Source: JAXMHQ01 sp046346665 (GTDB lineage Bacteria; Verrucomicrobiota; Verrucomicrobiia; Limisphaerales; JAXMHQ01). Taken from it: a DNA stretch of 64,000 nt. This document shows, piece after piece, positions 1-7,148 of the stretch. Position 1 is the stretch's first letter. Every line of letters begins with the position of its first letter. The notes under the pieces were generated by a model that was not told the origin of the DNA, did no database searches, and worked only from the letters and a program-made list of their open reading frames with translations. A program made the translations under genes and the position numbers. The stretch covers positions 1-64,000 of the forward strand of contig JAXMHQ010000026.1 in NCBI GenBank assembly GCA_046346665.1, in the 5' to 3' direction.

Positions 1-2
1 CC

Positions 3-458
3 GAGCCGACGGAAATCAAGCAGCTGTTCAACGATCTCGCCAGCCTGGATGTTCGCGGTGTACTCACAAACCTGAACGGGTTGATCGTCCAGATCGACGA
101 AAAGGTGGCGGCGCTGAAGATGGATGAAATCAGTAACAGCATCACCAACGCCCTGGTCTCCATCCGCCCGACGCTCGATCAATACCGGGAGTTGGGCGCC
201 AGGCTCACCGGCAGGGTGGACCCGTTCGTCGACAACGTGAACAAGACGCTCACGGAAGCGAATCGCGCGCTGGCTCAAATCCGCGGCGCCGGCGAGAACC
301 TGCGAGTGATGTTGGCCCCGGATTCCCCGGTCCGTAACGACCTCGACCAGGCGCTCGAACAACTGGCAGGCGCCGCCCAGTCCATTTCCTCGCTCACTGA
401 TTTTCTGAAGCAACATCCGAACGCACTCATCGCCGGTCGCGAACTTCCCAAAAAGTAA
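3..458 (+). CDS. MlaD/PqiB-family lipid-transport protein, 3' part
   Basis: The reading frame is open from the window edge, so only the last ~151 residues are visible and the start lies outside. The visible part is a helical, coiled-coil-like tail with the pattern APDSPVRNDLDQALEQLAGA followed by a helix ending in LKQHPNALIAGRE. That pattern is typical of the C-terminus of PqiB/MlaD (MCE) proteins, which are anchored in the inner membrane and form periplasmic conduits for lipids between the two membranes. The MCE domain itself is not in the window. The PqiC-type lipoprotein starts 2 bases after the stop, which supports a PqiABC-like operon. The family call is good; the exact substrate is not visible. 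Confidence 0.8.
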   Translation, partial: EPTEIKQLFNDLASLDVRGVLTNLNGLIVQIDEKVAALKMDEISNSITNALVSIRPTLDQYRELGARLTGRVDPFVDNVNKTLTEANRALAQIRGAGENLRVMLAPDSPVRNDLDQALEQLAGAAQSISSLTDFLKQHPNALIAGRELPKK

Positions 459-460
459 CC

Positions 461-1135
461 ATGAATACCTCCCATCCTTCCCGTGTGCTCGATATTCCCA
501 GCCGCCCGAGAATTCCGGGTGCCAGAACCCTCGCAGCATTGCTGTGCTCGTTGGTGCTCACCAGCTGCAGCTTCATGAAGCCGGTCGCATCCACGTCTCA
601 CTATTATGTCCTGACCCCGGATGCGACAACCTCCGGCGAATCCGGCTCCCTGGCCGTCGGGTTGGGCCAGGTAAAACTGCCCGCCTACCTCTTCAATACG
701 TCACTGGCCATCCGCAGGGGCACCAACGAGGTCGATTACCTGGAATCGGCGATCTGGGCGGAGCGGCCCGACGCGGGTGTCCAACGCGTGCTGGCTGCAG
801 ATCTCGCCGCCGTCCTGCCCACGGACCAGCTCCGCACGCCCGCGTGGCAGAAGAACGATGTCGCTTTGGAAGTTTATGTCGCCATCGACCAATTCGATGT
901 GGACGCCGCCGGCCGCGGAGTGCTGGTCGCGCAGTGGCGCATTCTGTCCCCAGGCGGCGAGAGAATTCTCAAATCCGGCATCAGCCGCCTTTCACGACCG
1001 GGTCCGTCACCCGACACCAATATCTCCGGCGCGGTGGCCACCCTGAGCGACCTCCTCGCTGATCTCAGCCGCCAGTTGGCCCAGGCGCTGAAGGAAACGC
1101 CGGTCCCCGTGCGGAACAGCCCTTCGCATCCGTGA
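461..1135 (+). CDS. PqiC-like ABC transport auxiliary lipoprotein
   Basis: A 224-residue protein with an N-terminal hydrophobic segment ending in a lipobox (LVLTSC, Cys at about residue 36), so probably an outer-membrane lipoprotein. The mature part begins with HYYVLTP and continues with VGLGQVKLPAYL and a WAERPDAGVQRVLAADL stretch. These are hallmarks of the PqiC/YmbA (DUF330, ABC_trans_aux) family. PqiC docks the PqiB conduit at the outer membrane. It starts 2 bases after the MCE-type gene and overlaps the next gene by 4 bases (GTGA), so the three are probably translated together. An in-frame ATG at 461 directly follows the upstream stop. Confidence 0.85.
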   Translation: MNTSHPSRVLDIPSRPRIPGARTLAALLCSLVLTSCSFMKPVASTSHYYVLTPDATTSGESGSLAVGLGQVKLPAYLFNTSLAIRRGTNEVDYLESAIWAERPDAGVQRVLAADLAAVLPTDQLRTPAWQKNDVALEVYVAIDQFDVDAAGRGVLVAQWRILSPGGERILKSGISRLSRPGPSPDTNISGAVATLSDLLADLSRQLAQALKETPVPVRNSPSHP

Positions 1136-2511
1136 CCCACCGCCTCCGTCATCTGTTTTGCCTGGGGTTGTGCCTGATACTGGCGGCATTCGGCTTTGGC
1201 TGCGGGGTCCTGTTGAATTCCTCCACGGCGACCGGAAACCCAACCAAGCCCGGAACATCGGGGAAAAGGAATTCCAATGCCGCGGATCCCAGCATCGCCC
1301 AGGAGGCGCTGCTTCGGTTCTCGGATGAATTCGCGACCCGGATGATTCTCGACCTGGAGAAGCTCCGGCGTGGCACCAATCCGCTCGCCCCGGCGGACCT
1401 GTTGCGTTGGAAGATCAATTTCACCAGCCAGATTCTCTCCATCGCCTCCGGGCCGAATCCGGTTACCGGCCTCCTGGACATGACCGCCTTCGTCACAGTC
1501 GCCCGCGAGTCGGTAGAGGACTATTGGCAACCAAAGGTTTTTGGCGAATCCGCGCAGCCCATGCTTAACACCTGCAGCAACGCCGAAGCGAAGGTCTGGC
1601 AAATGGCTGGTGAAGTGATCAGCAAGGAGCAACAGGAGGAACTCCGCGTGGCCATCAAAGCGTGGCAGCGGGCGAACCCGCCGCCGGGCAGCGCCCTGGC
1701 AGCCCGGGCGCTCGGTTTGAAATCACTTGCCGAAGCAGTCAAAGCCGATCCGGCCGCCCGCGCGACCGTGCTAACTCTGCTGGGATTGGATCCGATGTCC
1801 GGGCTCGACCCGGCCACGCGGGAGATTGCGCAGACCCGGCTGTTTGCCGAGCGAGCGATGCAAGTCGGCCAGTGGATGCCGACGCTGTTGCGATGGCAGG
1901 TCGAGTTAACCGGACTGGATACCGCAGCCGTGCCGGAGGTGCAGCAGTTGGTCTCCAATTCCACGCAAATAGCATCTTCCGCGGAACGTTTCGCTGTTGT
2001 CGCTGAAAAACTGCCTGGCCAGGTCGATGCCGAGCGCCAGGCAATGGTAAAAGACCTTCAAAGCCAGGAGGCCCAGTTGGCTCCGCTCTCTGACAATGTT
2101 CGACAGACCCTCACTGCGGGAACCCAGATGTCCACAGCACTGACCACGACCATAACGACGTTCGATGGACTGATGAAACGTTTCGGAATCGGCGAAACGA
2201 ACCTTTCGGGGCCGCCCGACACAAACTCGCAGGCTTTCCAGATCCTCGATTACGCAAAGACAGCCGCGCAGATGGAGTCCATGGCCCGGCAATTGACGGA
2301 GTTGGTCCGCACCCTCAACCAAATGCTCGACGACGCGAACCTCAACCGGCTTTCTGAACAAGTCCGCCCGGTGGTTCAACAGGCACAAGCCGGCAGCAAG
2401 GAAATTGTGGACTATGCCTTCTGGAAAGTTGTCCTGGCAATCATCATTGCTCTTGTGTCTGCCCTCGTTTACCGCTTTCTTGGTCCCCGTCTGAATCCAA
2501 CTCCACGATAA
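1132..2511 (+). CDS. Envelope protein of unknown function, third gene of the MCE/PqiC operon
   Basis: A 459-residue protein that I do not recognise as a named family. It starts with GTG overlapping the stop of the PqiC-like gene. The N-terminus is a signal-like hydrophobic stretch with a lipobox-like AFGFGCG. The middle (about residues 60-400) is almost entirely predicted helix, with a coiled-coil-like part around SDNVRQTLTAGTQMSTALTT. A single transmembrane segment (VVLAIIIALVSALVYRFLG) lies at the extreme C-terminus. A protein with a membrane or lipid anchor at both ends and a long helical body would suit a periplasm-spanning partner of the lipid-transport system. That role is inferred from position only. 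Confidence 0.75.
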   Translation: MTHRLRHLFCLGLCLILAAFGFGCGVLLNSSTATGNPTKPGTSGKRNSNAADPSIAQEALLRFSDEFATRMILDLEKLRRGTNPLAPADLLRWKINFTSQILSIASGPNPVTGLLDMTAFVTVARESVEDYWQPKVFGESAQPMLNTCSNAEAKVWQMAGEVISKEQQEELRVAIKAWQRANPPPGSALAARALGLKSLAEAVKADPAARATVLTLLGLDPMSGLDPATREIAQTRLFAERAMQVGQWMPTLLRWQVELTGLDTAAVPEVQQLVSNSTQIASSAERFAVVAEKLPGQVDAERQAMVKDLQSQEAQLAPLSDNVRQTLTAGTQMSTALTTTITTFDGLMKRFGIGETNLSGPPDTNSQAFQILDYAKTAAQMESMARQLTELVRTLNQMLDDANLNRLSEQVRPVVQQAQAGSKEIVDYAFWKVVLAIIIALVSALVYRFLGPRLNPTPR

Positions 2512-2641
2512 CCGGGTTATGGGGAATCAATTCGAGCGCCAAAGCTCCAGGCAATCTGTTAACCGTGCCGCTCCCGGCATTTCCTAACCCAAAATCCGTT
2601 CGTCTCCCGTCCAAGAATTACCAATCGCAAAAAACCAAACT

Positions 2642-3247
2642 ATGAAAATGAAAATCAAAACCCTGAGCGCCCTCGCCATCCTGCCGATAGCGGCCCTGGC
2701 CATCACCTCCTGTTCCCGCGGACCGAATGTGGATACGACCACAGTAGTCACGACCCAACCCGGCGTCCCCGGAGGCGTGGTGGTAGAAACACACACGATC
2801 ACCGCCACCGTCACGGGCATCGACAAGACCAATCGCCACGTGATGCTGGTCACCCCGGACGGCTTCAAGCAAACGGTTACGGCGGGGCCGGACGTGGCCA
2901 ATTTCGACCAAATCCAGGTCGGAGACCAGTTCAAGGCCACGCTGGCCGAGCAATTGGTGGTCTTCGTGCGCGATCCGGGCGGCGTCTCAGGCGACGGCGA
3001 GGCCTCCGCGGTGGCGCTTGCCCCGGTCGGCGCCAAACCGGGAGCGCTCATGGTCAACACGGAAGTGATCACCGCGAAGGTTAAATCCATCGATGTTGAA
3101 CACCAGAAAGCCACCCTGGAATTTCCGGATGGATCCACGAGAACCGTCAAGGTTCGCAAGGACGTGGACCTGAGCAAACAGGCCGTTGGGGCGGAAGTTG
3201 TCATACGCACGACAGAAGCCCTCGCCATCTCCCTGGAAAAACCGTAG
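2642..3247 (+). CDS. Predicted lipoprotein with two internal repeats
   Basis: A 201-residue protein with a signal peptide and lipobox (LAITSC, Cys at about residue 22). The mature part has two related modules. The first (about residues 48-115) reads ITATVTGIDKTNRHVMLVTP. The second (about 138-200) reads ITAKVKSIDVEHQKATLEFP. Both continue with a DG(F/S)..TV turn and a segment ending in VGDQ or VGAE. They look like small beta-barrels or sandwiches produced by duplication. No catalytic motif is seen and the function is unknown. It stands alone, downstream of the lipid-transport operon with a 130-base gap. Confidence 0.7.
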   Translation: MKMKIKTLSALAILPIAALAITSCSRGPNVDTTTVVTTQPGVPGGVVVETHTITATVTGIDKTNRHVMLVTPDGFKQTVTAGPDVANFDQIQVGDQFKATLAEQLVVFVRDPGGVSGDGEASAVALAPVGAKPGALMVNTEVITAKVKSIDVEHQKATLEFPDGSTRTVKVRKDVDLSKQAVGAEVVIRTTEALAISLEKP

Positions 3248-3298
3248 TCGAAGTTGCAGGCTAACGCGGGCCGCGTCCGAACCGGACCGGCCCGCGGC

Positions 3299-3585
3299 TT
3301 CAACAGGAGCAAACGGAGAGAACGGAGAGGAAAAAGCAGGGACTCTGTTTCCTCTGTTAGCTCCTGTTCAAATCCGCAACCCATCCAAACCGCTGAAGGC
3401 CAGATTCAACAGGAGCAAACGGAGAGAACAGAGGGGAAAAGCAGGCACTCTGTTTCCTCTGTTAGCTCCTGTTCAAATCGGCAAGCCCATCGGAACCGCT
3501 GAAGCCCAGATTCAACAGGAGCGAACGGAGAGAACGGAGAAGGAAAAGCAGGGACTCTGTTTCCTCTGTTAGCTCCTGTTCAAAT
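3299..3585. repeat. Hairpin repeat array, left half (copies 1-3)
   Basis: Three near-identical ~75-base units at 3299-3373, 3405-3478 and 3511-3585, spaced about 31 bases apart. Each unit is an imperfect hairpin: the arms begin AACAGGAGC and end GCTCCTGTT, with an inner GGAGAGGAAA/TTTCCTCTGTT pairing. The spacers are also repeated: the copy 1-2 spacer reappears between copies 5-6 and the copy 2-3 spacer between copies 6-7. The block was therefore duplicated as a whole. Confidence 0.9.
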
Positions 3586-3608
3586 TCCTTAGAATGAACC
3601 GGACCGAT

Positions 3609-3680
3609 TTAACAGGAGCAAACGGAGAGAACAGAGATGAAAGGCGGGGATACTGTTTCCTCTGTCGATTCCTGTTCACA
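3609..3680. repeat. Divergent hairpin repeat (copy 4)
   Basis: A degenerate copy of the flanking ~75-base hairpin. It keeps the AACAGGAGCAAACGGAGAGA start and the CCTGTTCA end but has diverged in the middle. It lies just upstream of the GxxExxY gene. Confidence 0.75.
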
Positions 3681-3714
3681 AACACATGCACCCGTTATTT
3701 GAAAGGCATCCGAG

Positions 3715-4086
3715 TTGACCGAAAGCATAATTGGGGCAGCGATCGAGGTTCATCGAGACAAAGGCCCTGGGCTGATTGAATCGATCTATGAGTGGTGTCT
3801 GACGAAGGAGTTCGAACTGCGCGGCCTGCCATGCCTCAGTCAGAAGACCGTGGCGATTACCTACAAAAGCTTCACCCGCGAAGAACCGTTGCGGTTCGAT
3901 ATGCTGGTGGACGGTTGCGTTCTGGTGGAAGCGAAAGCTGTGGAAACGATACTACCCATCCACAAAGCTCAACTCCTGAGTTACATGAAGCTCCTGAACG
4001 TCCCGATCGGGTTGCTCATCAACTTCCATGAATTGAAGCTGACCCACGGTGTACATCGCCTGATCCTTCCCGGCGCGAACCGCTGA
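3715..4086 (+). CDS. GxxExxY protein (PD-(D/E)XK nuclease-like)
   Basis: A 123-residue protein with the family signature G19-L-I-E22-S-I-Y25 near the N-terminus, preceded by IIGAAIEVHRDKGPG. It ends with the conserved LLSYMKLLNVPIGLLINF stretch. The core has D62 (RFDMLVD) and E72-x-K74 (VEAKA), matching the Asp...Glu-x-Lys active-site layout of PD-(D/E)XK nucleases. No activity is established for the family as far as I know. Translation probably starts at TTG 3715, with a GAAAGG Shine-Dalgarno about 9 bases upstream. The stop codon falls inside the spacer sequence of the repeat array that encloses the gene, so the gene appears to travel with the repeats. Confidence 0.85.
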   Translation: MTESIIGAAIEVHRDKGPGLIESIYEWCLTKEFELRGLPCLSQKTVAITYKSFTREEPLRFDMLVDGCVLVEAKAVETILPIHKAQLLSYMKLLNVPIGLLINFHELKLTHGVHRLILPGANR

Positions 4087-4094
4087 AGGCCAGA

Positions 4095-4381
4095 TTCAAC
4101 AGGAGCAAACGGAGAGAACGGAGAGGAAGAAGCAGGCACTCTGTTTCCTCTGTTAGCTCCTGTTCAAATCCGCAACCCATCCAAACCGCTGAAGCCCAGA
4201 TTCAACAGGAGCAAACGGAGAGAACGGAGAGGAAGAAGCAGGGGCTCTGTTTCCTCTGTTAGCTCCTGTTCAAATCGGCAAGCCCATCGGCACCGCTGAA
4301 GGCCAGATTCAACAGGAGCAAACTGAGAGAACGGAGAGGAAAAAGCAGGGACTCTGTTTCCTCTGTTAGCTCCTGTTCAAT
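4095..4381. repeat. Hairpin repeat array, right half (copies 5-7)
   Basis: Three more copies of the ~75-base hairpin unit at 4095-4169, 4201-4275 and 4308-4381. Both the units and their ~31-base spacers repeat the order of copies 1-3, giving a large direct duplication around the GxxExxY gene. No other gene is visible between this gene and 4459. Confidence 0.9.
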
Positions 4382-4458
4382 TTTTATTCCGCTTGTCTTG
4401 GCCGTGTTTTACCGCTTTTGTAGTTCCCGCTTGGCTCGCGTATTTCATTAACAGGCCT

Positions 4459-5163
4459 ATGGCGACGGACCACTCCAGCACGAATGCTCCGGATCACAAT
4501 CGGCCTCTGTCTTTTTTCGCCCGGCACCTTGACCTCAACAACCGGCTCAGCGAAGTGGTGTTCGGCCTCATCATGGCGCTCACTTTCACGCTCGGGGCCG
4601 GATTGGTCGTCCAAGAGGGCCGGCAAGCCACCCTGCACATGCTGCTGGGCATTCTTGGGTGCAATATCGCGTGGGGCTTGATCGACGCCGGCATGTACGT
4701 TCTCTCCTGCGTGTTCGATCGCAGCCGCAAAGCCCGCCTGCTGCAAACCCTCCAGAAATCAACCCACGAGGCCGAATCCCTCGCCATGGTGGGGCGCGCC
4801 CTGGATGGCCCGTTGGAACCGCTCACCTCGCCGGCCGAACGCCACAGTCTTTACCGCTCCATCCTGGTGCGTTTGAAAAATGTCACGCCCGAACGGACGC
4901 GGCTGACCAGCGAGGACCTTTACGGAGCGCTGGTCACGTTCTGCCTGGTGTTGATCACCGCCGTGCCGGCCGTGCTGCCGTTTTTGGTTATTGGAAATCC
5001 CTTCGTCGCCCTGCGCGCCTCCAACGGCCTGCTGCTCGCCTGCCTCTTCGGAGTCGGCTACCGCTGCGCCCGCGCCACCAACAACAACCCGTGGATCTTC
5101 GGCCTCGCGCTGCTCGTGGCGGGACTGGTCATGGTGGGGATCGCCCTGGCGCTGGGAGGATGA
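4459..5163 (+). CDS. Multi-pass membrane protein, VIT1/CCC1-like
   Basis: A 234-residue protein beginning at ATG 4459. An upstream in-frame TTG at 4393 would only add an unconvincing leader next to the repeat array. The sequence begins with LDLNNRLSEVVFGLIMALTF and continues with GILGCNIAWGLIDAGMYVL, two hydrophobic segments followed by a charged cytoplasmic stretch of about 90 residues. Two or three more membrane helices follow, including LLLACLFGVGYRCARATNNN. The N-terminal pattern resembles bacterial VIT1/CCC1-type membrane proteins, but metal-transport residues cannot be confirmed by eye. It overlaps the cardiolipin synthase start (ATGATGA), suggesting co-translation. Confidence 0.7.
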   Translation: MATDHSSTNAPDHNRPLSFFARHLDLNNRLSEVVFGLIMALTFTLGAGLVVQEGRQATLHMLLGILGCNIAWGLIDAGMYVLSCVFDRSRKARLLQTLQKSTHEAESLAMVGRALDGPLEPLTSPAERHSLYRSILVRLKNVTPERTRLTSEDLYGALVTFCLVLITAVPAVLPFLVIGNPFVALRASNGLLLACLFGVGYRCARATNNNPWIFGLALLVAGLVMVGIALALGG

Positions 5164-6428
5164 TGAACCCCTCATTCCTTCATATCATGAGTGAAAGCCA
5201 GACCGGTGCGGTCCTCTGCACGACGCTGTATTTCCTGGTCCACGTAGCCTTTATCGCGCGGGCGATCCTCCGCCCGCACCGCGAACCCGCCTCCCGCGTC
5301 GCCTGGGTGGTGGTCATTCTCATCCTGCCGCTGGGCGGCATCATCGCCTATCTGTTGCTGGGTGAAACAAGCGTCGGCCGCCGACGGGCCGCCCGGGTGC
5401 GCGCCGTCCTGGCCCGGTTGCCGGCCGCCGCGGAAATCCCCGGGACCGCGACGCCCGGGATCCACGCCGAAATCCCAAATCGCTACACCCCACTGTTCCA
5501 GGTCGGTCACTCGGTGAATGGATTCGTGCCCGCGGGCGGCAACCGGGCGCGGCTCATGGCCGATTCCAATGCCGCCATCGACTCCATGATCGCCGACATC
5601 GACGCCGCGCGGGAGCACGTCCACCTAGCATTCTACATCTGGCTCCCGGACCATAACGGGCTCAAGATGGTCGAGGCGCTCAAGCGGGCAGCCGCCCGCA
5701 AGGTTGTTTGCCGCGCGATGGCGGACGGGCTTGGGTCCCGGACCCTGCTGGCGTCGGAGCACTGGCGGGCAATGCGGGACGCGGGCGTGCAGGTGGCTTC
5801 CGCATTGCCGATCGGCAATCCGCTGTTGCGCCCGTTTCGGGGGCGGTTCGATCTGCGCAACCATCGGAAAATCCTGGTGATCGACAACCGGGTCACCTAT
5901 TGCGGCAGCCAGAATTGCGCCGACCCGGAGTTCCTCATCAAGGCCAGGTACGCGCCATGGGTGGATATCCTGGTGCGATTCGAAGGCCCGGTGGCCCGGC
6001 AAAATCAGTACCTGTTTGCCTGCGACTGGATGGCCCAGGTGAACGAAGATCTTTCGGGGCTGTTGCGGCAGCCGCTTCCCTCCGTCGAACCCGGGTTCGC
6101 GGCGCAGGTGATCGGCACCGGGCCGACCGTGCGCTATTCCGCCATGCCCGAGGTGTTCGAGACACTGATGTATGCGGCCCGGCGGGAGTTGTTCATCACC
6201 ACGCCCTATTACGTTCCCGACGAGGCCCTTCAGGCCGCGTTGTGCGCCAGTGCGCGCCGTGGCGTCGCCACCACGATCATTTTCCCGGCCCGGAACGATT
6301 CCTGGATCACCGGGGCGGCCAGCCGCAGTTATTACGCCGAACTGCTCGCGGCGGGAGTCCGCATTTTCGAATTCCAGAAGGGCTTGTTGCATGCGAAGAC
6401 GCTCACCCTCGACGGGAGGTGGCCTTGA
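5160..6428 (+). CDS. cls: Cardiolipin synthase, 5' part of a frameshifted gene
   Basis: A phospholipase-D-superfamily enzyme that condenses phosphatidylglycerol into cardiolipin in the membrane. Two N-terminal transmembrane helices (residues ~10-30 and 45-62, with RVAWVVVILILPLGGIIAYL) are followed by both HKD motifs: H235-R-K..D in NHRKILVID and H411-A-K..D in LHAKTLTLD. This frame ends early at 6428, just after the second HKD. The expected continuation (ALIGSANMDRRSLELNFENN) is present from about 6424 in the next frame. One missing G in the run GACGGGAGG explains the break. It is either a real pseudogene or a sequencing or assembly error in a homopolymer. Confidence 0.85.
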   Translation: MMNPSFLHIMSESQTGAVLCTTLYFLVHVAFIARAILRPHREPASRVAWVVVILILPLGGIIAYLLLGETSVGRRRAARVRAVLARLPAAAEIPGTATPGIHAEIPNRYTPLFQVGHSVNGFVPAGGNRARLMADSNAAIDSMIADIDAAREHVHLAFYIWLPDHNGLKMVEALKRAAARKVVCRAMADGLGSRTLLASEHWRAMRDAGVQVASALPIGNPLLRPFRGRFDLRNHRKILVIDNRVTYCGSQNCADPEFLIKARYAPWVDILVRFEGPVARQNQYLFACDWMAQVNEDLSGLLRQPLPSVEPGFAAQVIGTGPTVRYSAMPEVFETLMYAARRELFITTPYYVPDEALQAALCASARRGVATTIIFPARNDSWITGAASRSYYAELLAAGVRIFEFQKGLLHAKTLTLDGRWP

Positions 6429-6639
6429 TCGGGTCCGCCAACATGGACCGCCGCAGCCTGGAATTGAATTTTGAGAACAACATCCTTCTCCACGACCCGG
6501 GCTTGACCGGCGAAATCCGCCGGCGCCAGGACCTTACCTGTCCCAGTCCCGACCCGTGACCGCCGACGCGGTGGCCGCCTGGCCTGTGACGCGGCGGTTT
6601 TTGAACAACGCCATTGCGATGCTCGGGCCTGTGCTGTGA
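6429..6639 (+). pseudogene. cls: 3' end of cardiolipin synthase, out of frame twice
   Basis: This stretch encodes the C-terminal part of the upstream cardiolipin synthase in two further frames. From 6424 to about 6525 the frame reads SANMDRRSLELNFENNILLH. From about 6535 another frame reads YLSQSRPVTADAVAAWP and ends with FLNNAIAMLGPVL before a TGA at 6637-6639, which is the normal end of the family. The second switch needs one extra C in GACCTTACC. With both single bases restored the gene would run 5160-6639, about 493 codons, close to the usual family length. Confidence 0.8.
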
Positions 6640-6662
6640 AGACACGCCGGAAGATGATTTTT

Positions 6663-6923
6663 AACCACGGATGGACACGGATTAACACGGATGAGGGGCT
6701 TGACGCGAATTGAAGCCAATTTCCGCGAACGAATTGTGTTAATTAGAGCGGCTCAAGAAATGTCGTAGCCGCAAAGGTGGTCGGCGCGCTGTGCTGACCG
6801 CGACGCCGCAGCGCGGCGTCCCTACCTGCGGCTACGGTTTATGTTAAACCGCTATAGCGTAAATTCGCGTCAAATCTTTTCGTTATCCGTGTTAATCCGT
6901 GTTAATCCGTGTCCATCCGTGGT
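6663..6923. repeat. Large nested inverted repeat of CACGGATTAA words
   Basis: The left arm (6663-6692) is made of CACGGATGGA/CACGGATTAA words. The right arm (6885-6923) carries the complementary ATCCGTGTTA words in tandem. Inside these, GACGCGAAT (6702-6710) pairs with ATTCGCGTC (6863-6871), so the structure extends inward. The loop contains a separate GTAGCCGC element. No gene is seen between 6640 and 7148; the remainder (6924-7148) holds only a CCTGACCCCTT half-site at about 7057-7067. Confidence 0.8.
6765..6835. repeat. GTAGCCGC/GCGGCTAC palindromic element
   Basis: Outer ends GTAGCCGCA and TGCGGCTAC form an inverted pair around a GC-rich core that contains GACGCCGC/GCGGCGTC. It shares its ends with elements at 15333, 38029 and 50850 and sits in the loop of the CACGGATTAA inverted repeat. 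Confidence 0.7.
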
Positions 6924-7148
6924 CAAATGTCTTTTCAACTTCACCGCTTCCTTGAACGCAGCCGGGGATGGTGTTGTCCATCGTTTGTGCCCGAAAAGTC
7001 ATTATTCCGGAATAGCCGTCCTGGGGGCGGCTGGGATTTGTGGCGCCGTGAAAGAACCTGACCCCTTCACGGTCTTGACCCCGGCACCTTCGTATTTGAA
7101 TTGGCTCCCCGATATCCTATGCTCAGGCAATTCGCGGTTCGTCCCATT

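Noticed and set aside
3299..4381. Possible CRISPR array
   Set aside because: Units are ~75 bases, imperfect hairpins, and the ~31-base spacers are themselves repeated rather than unique. No cas genes are present.
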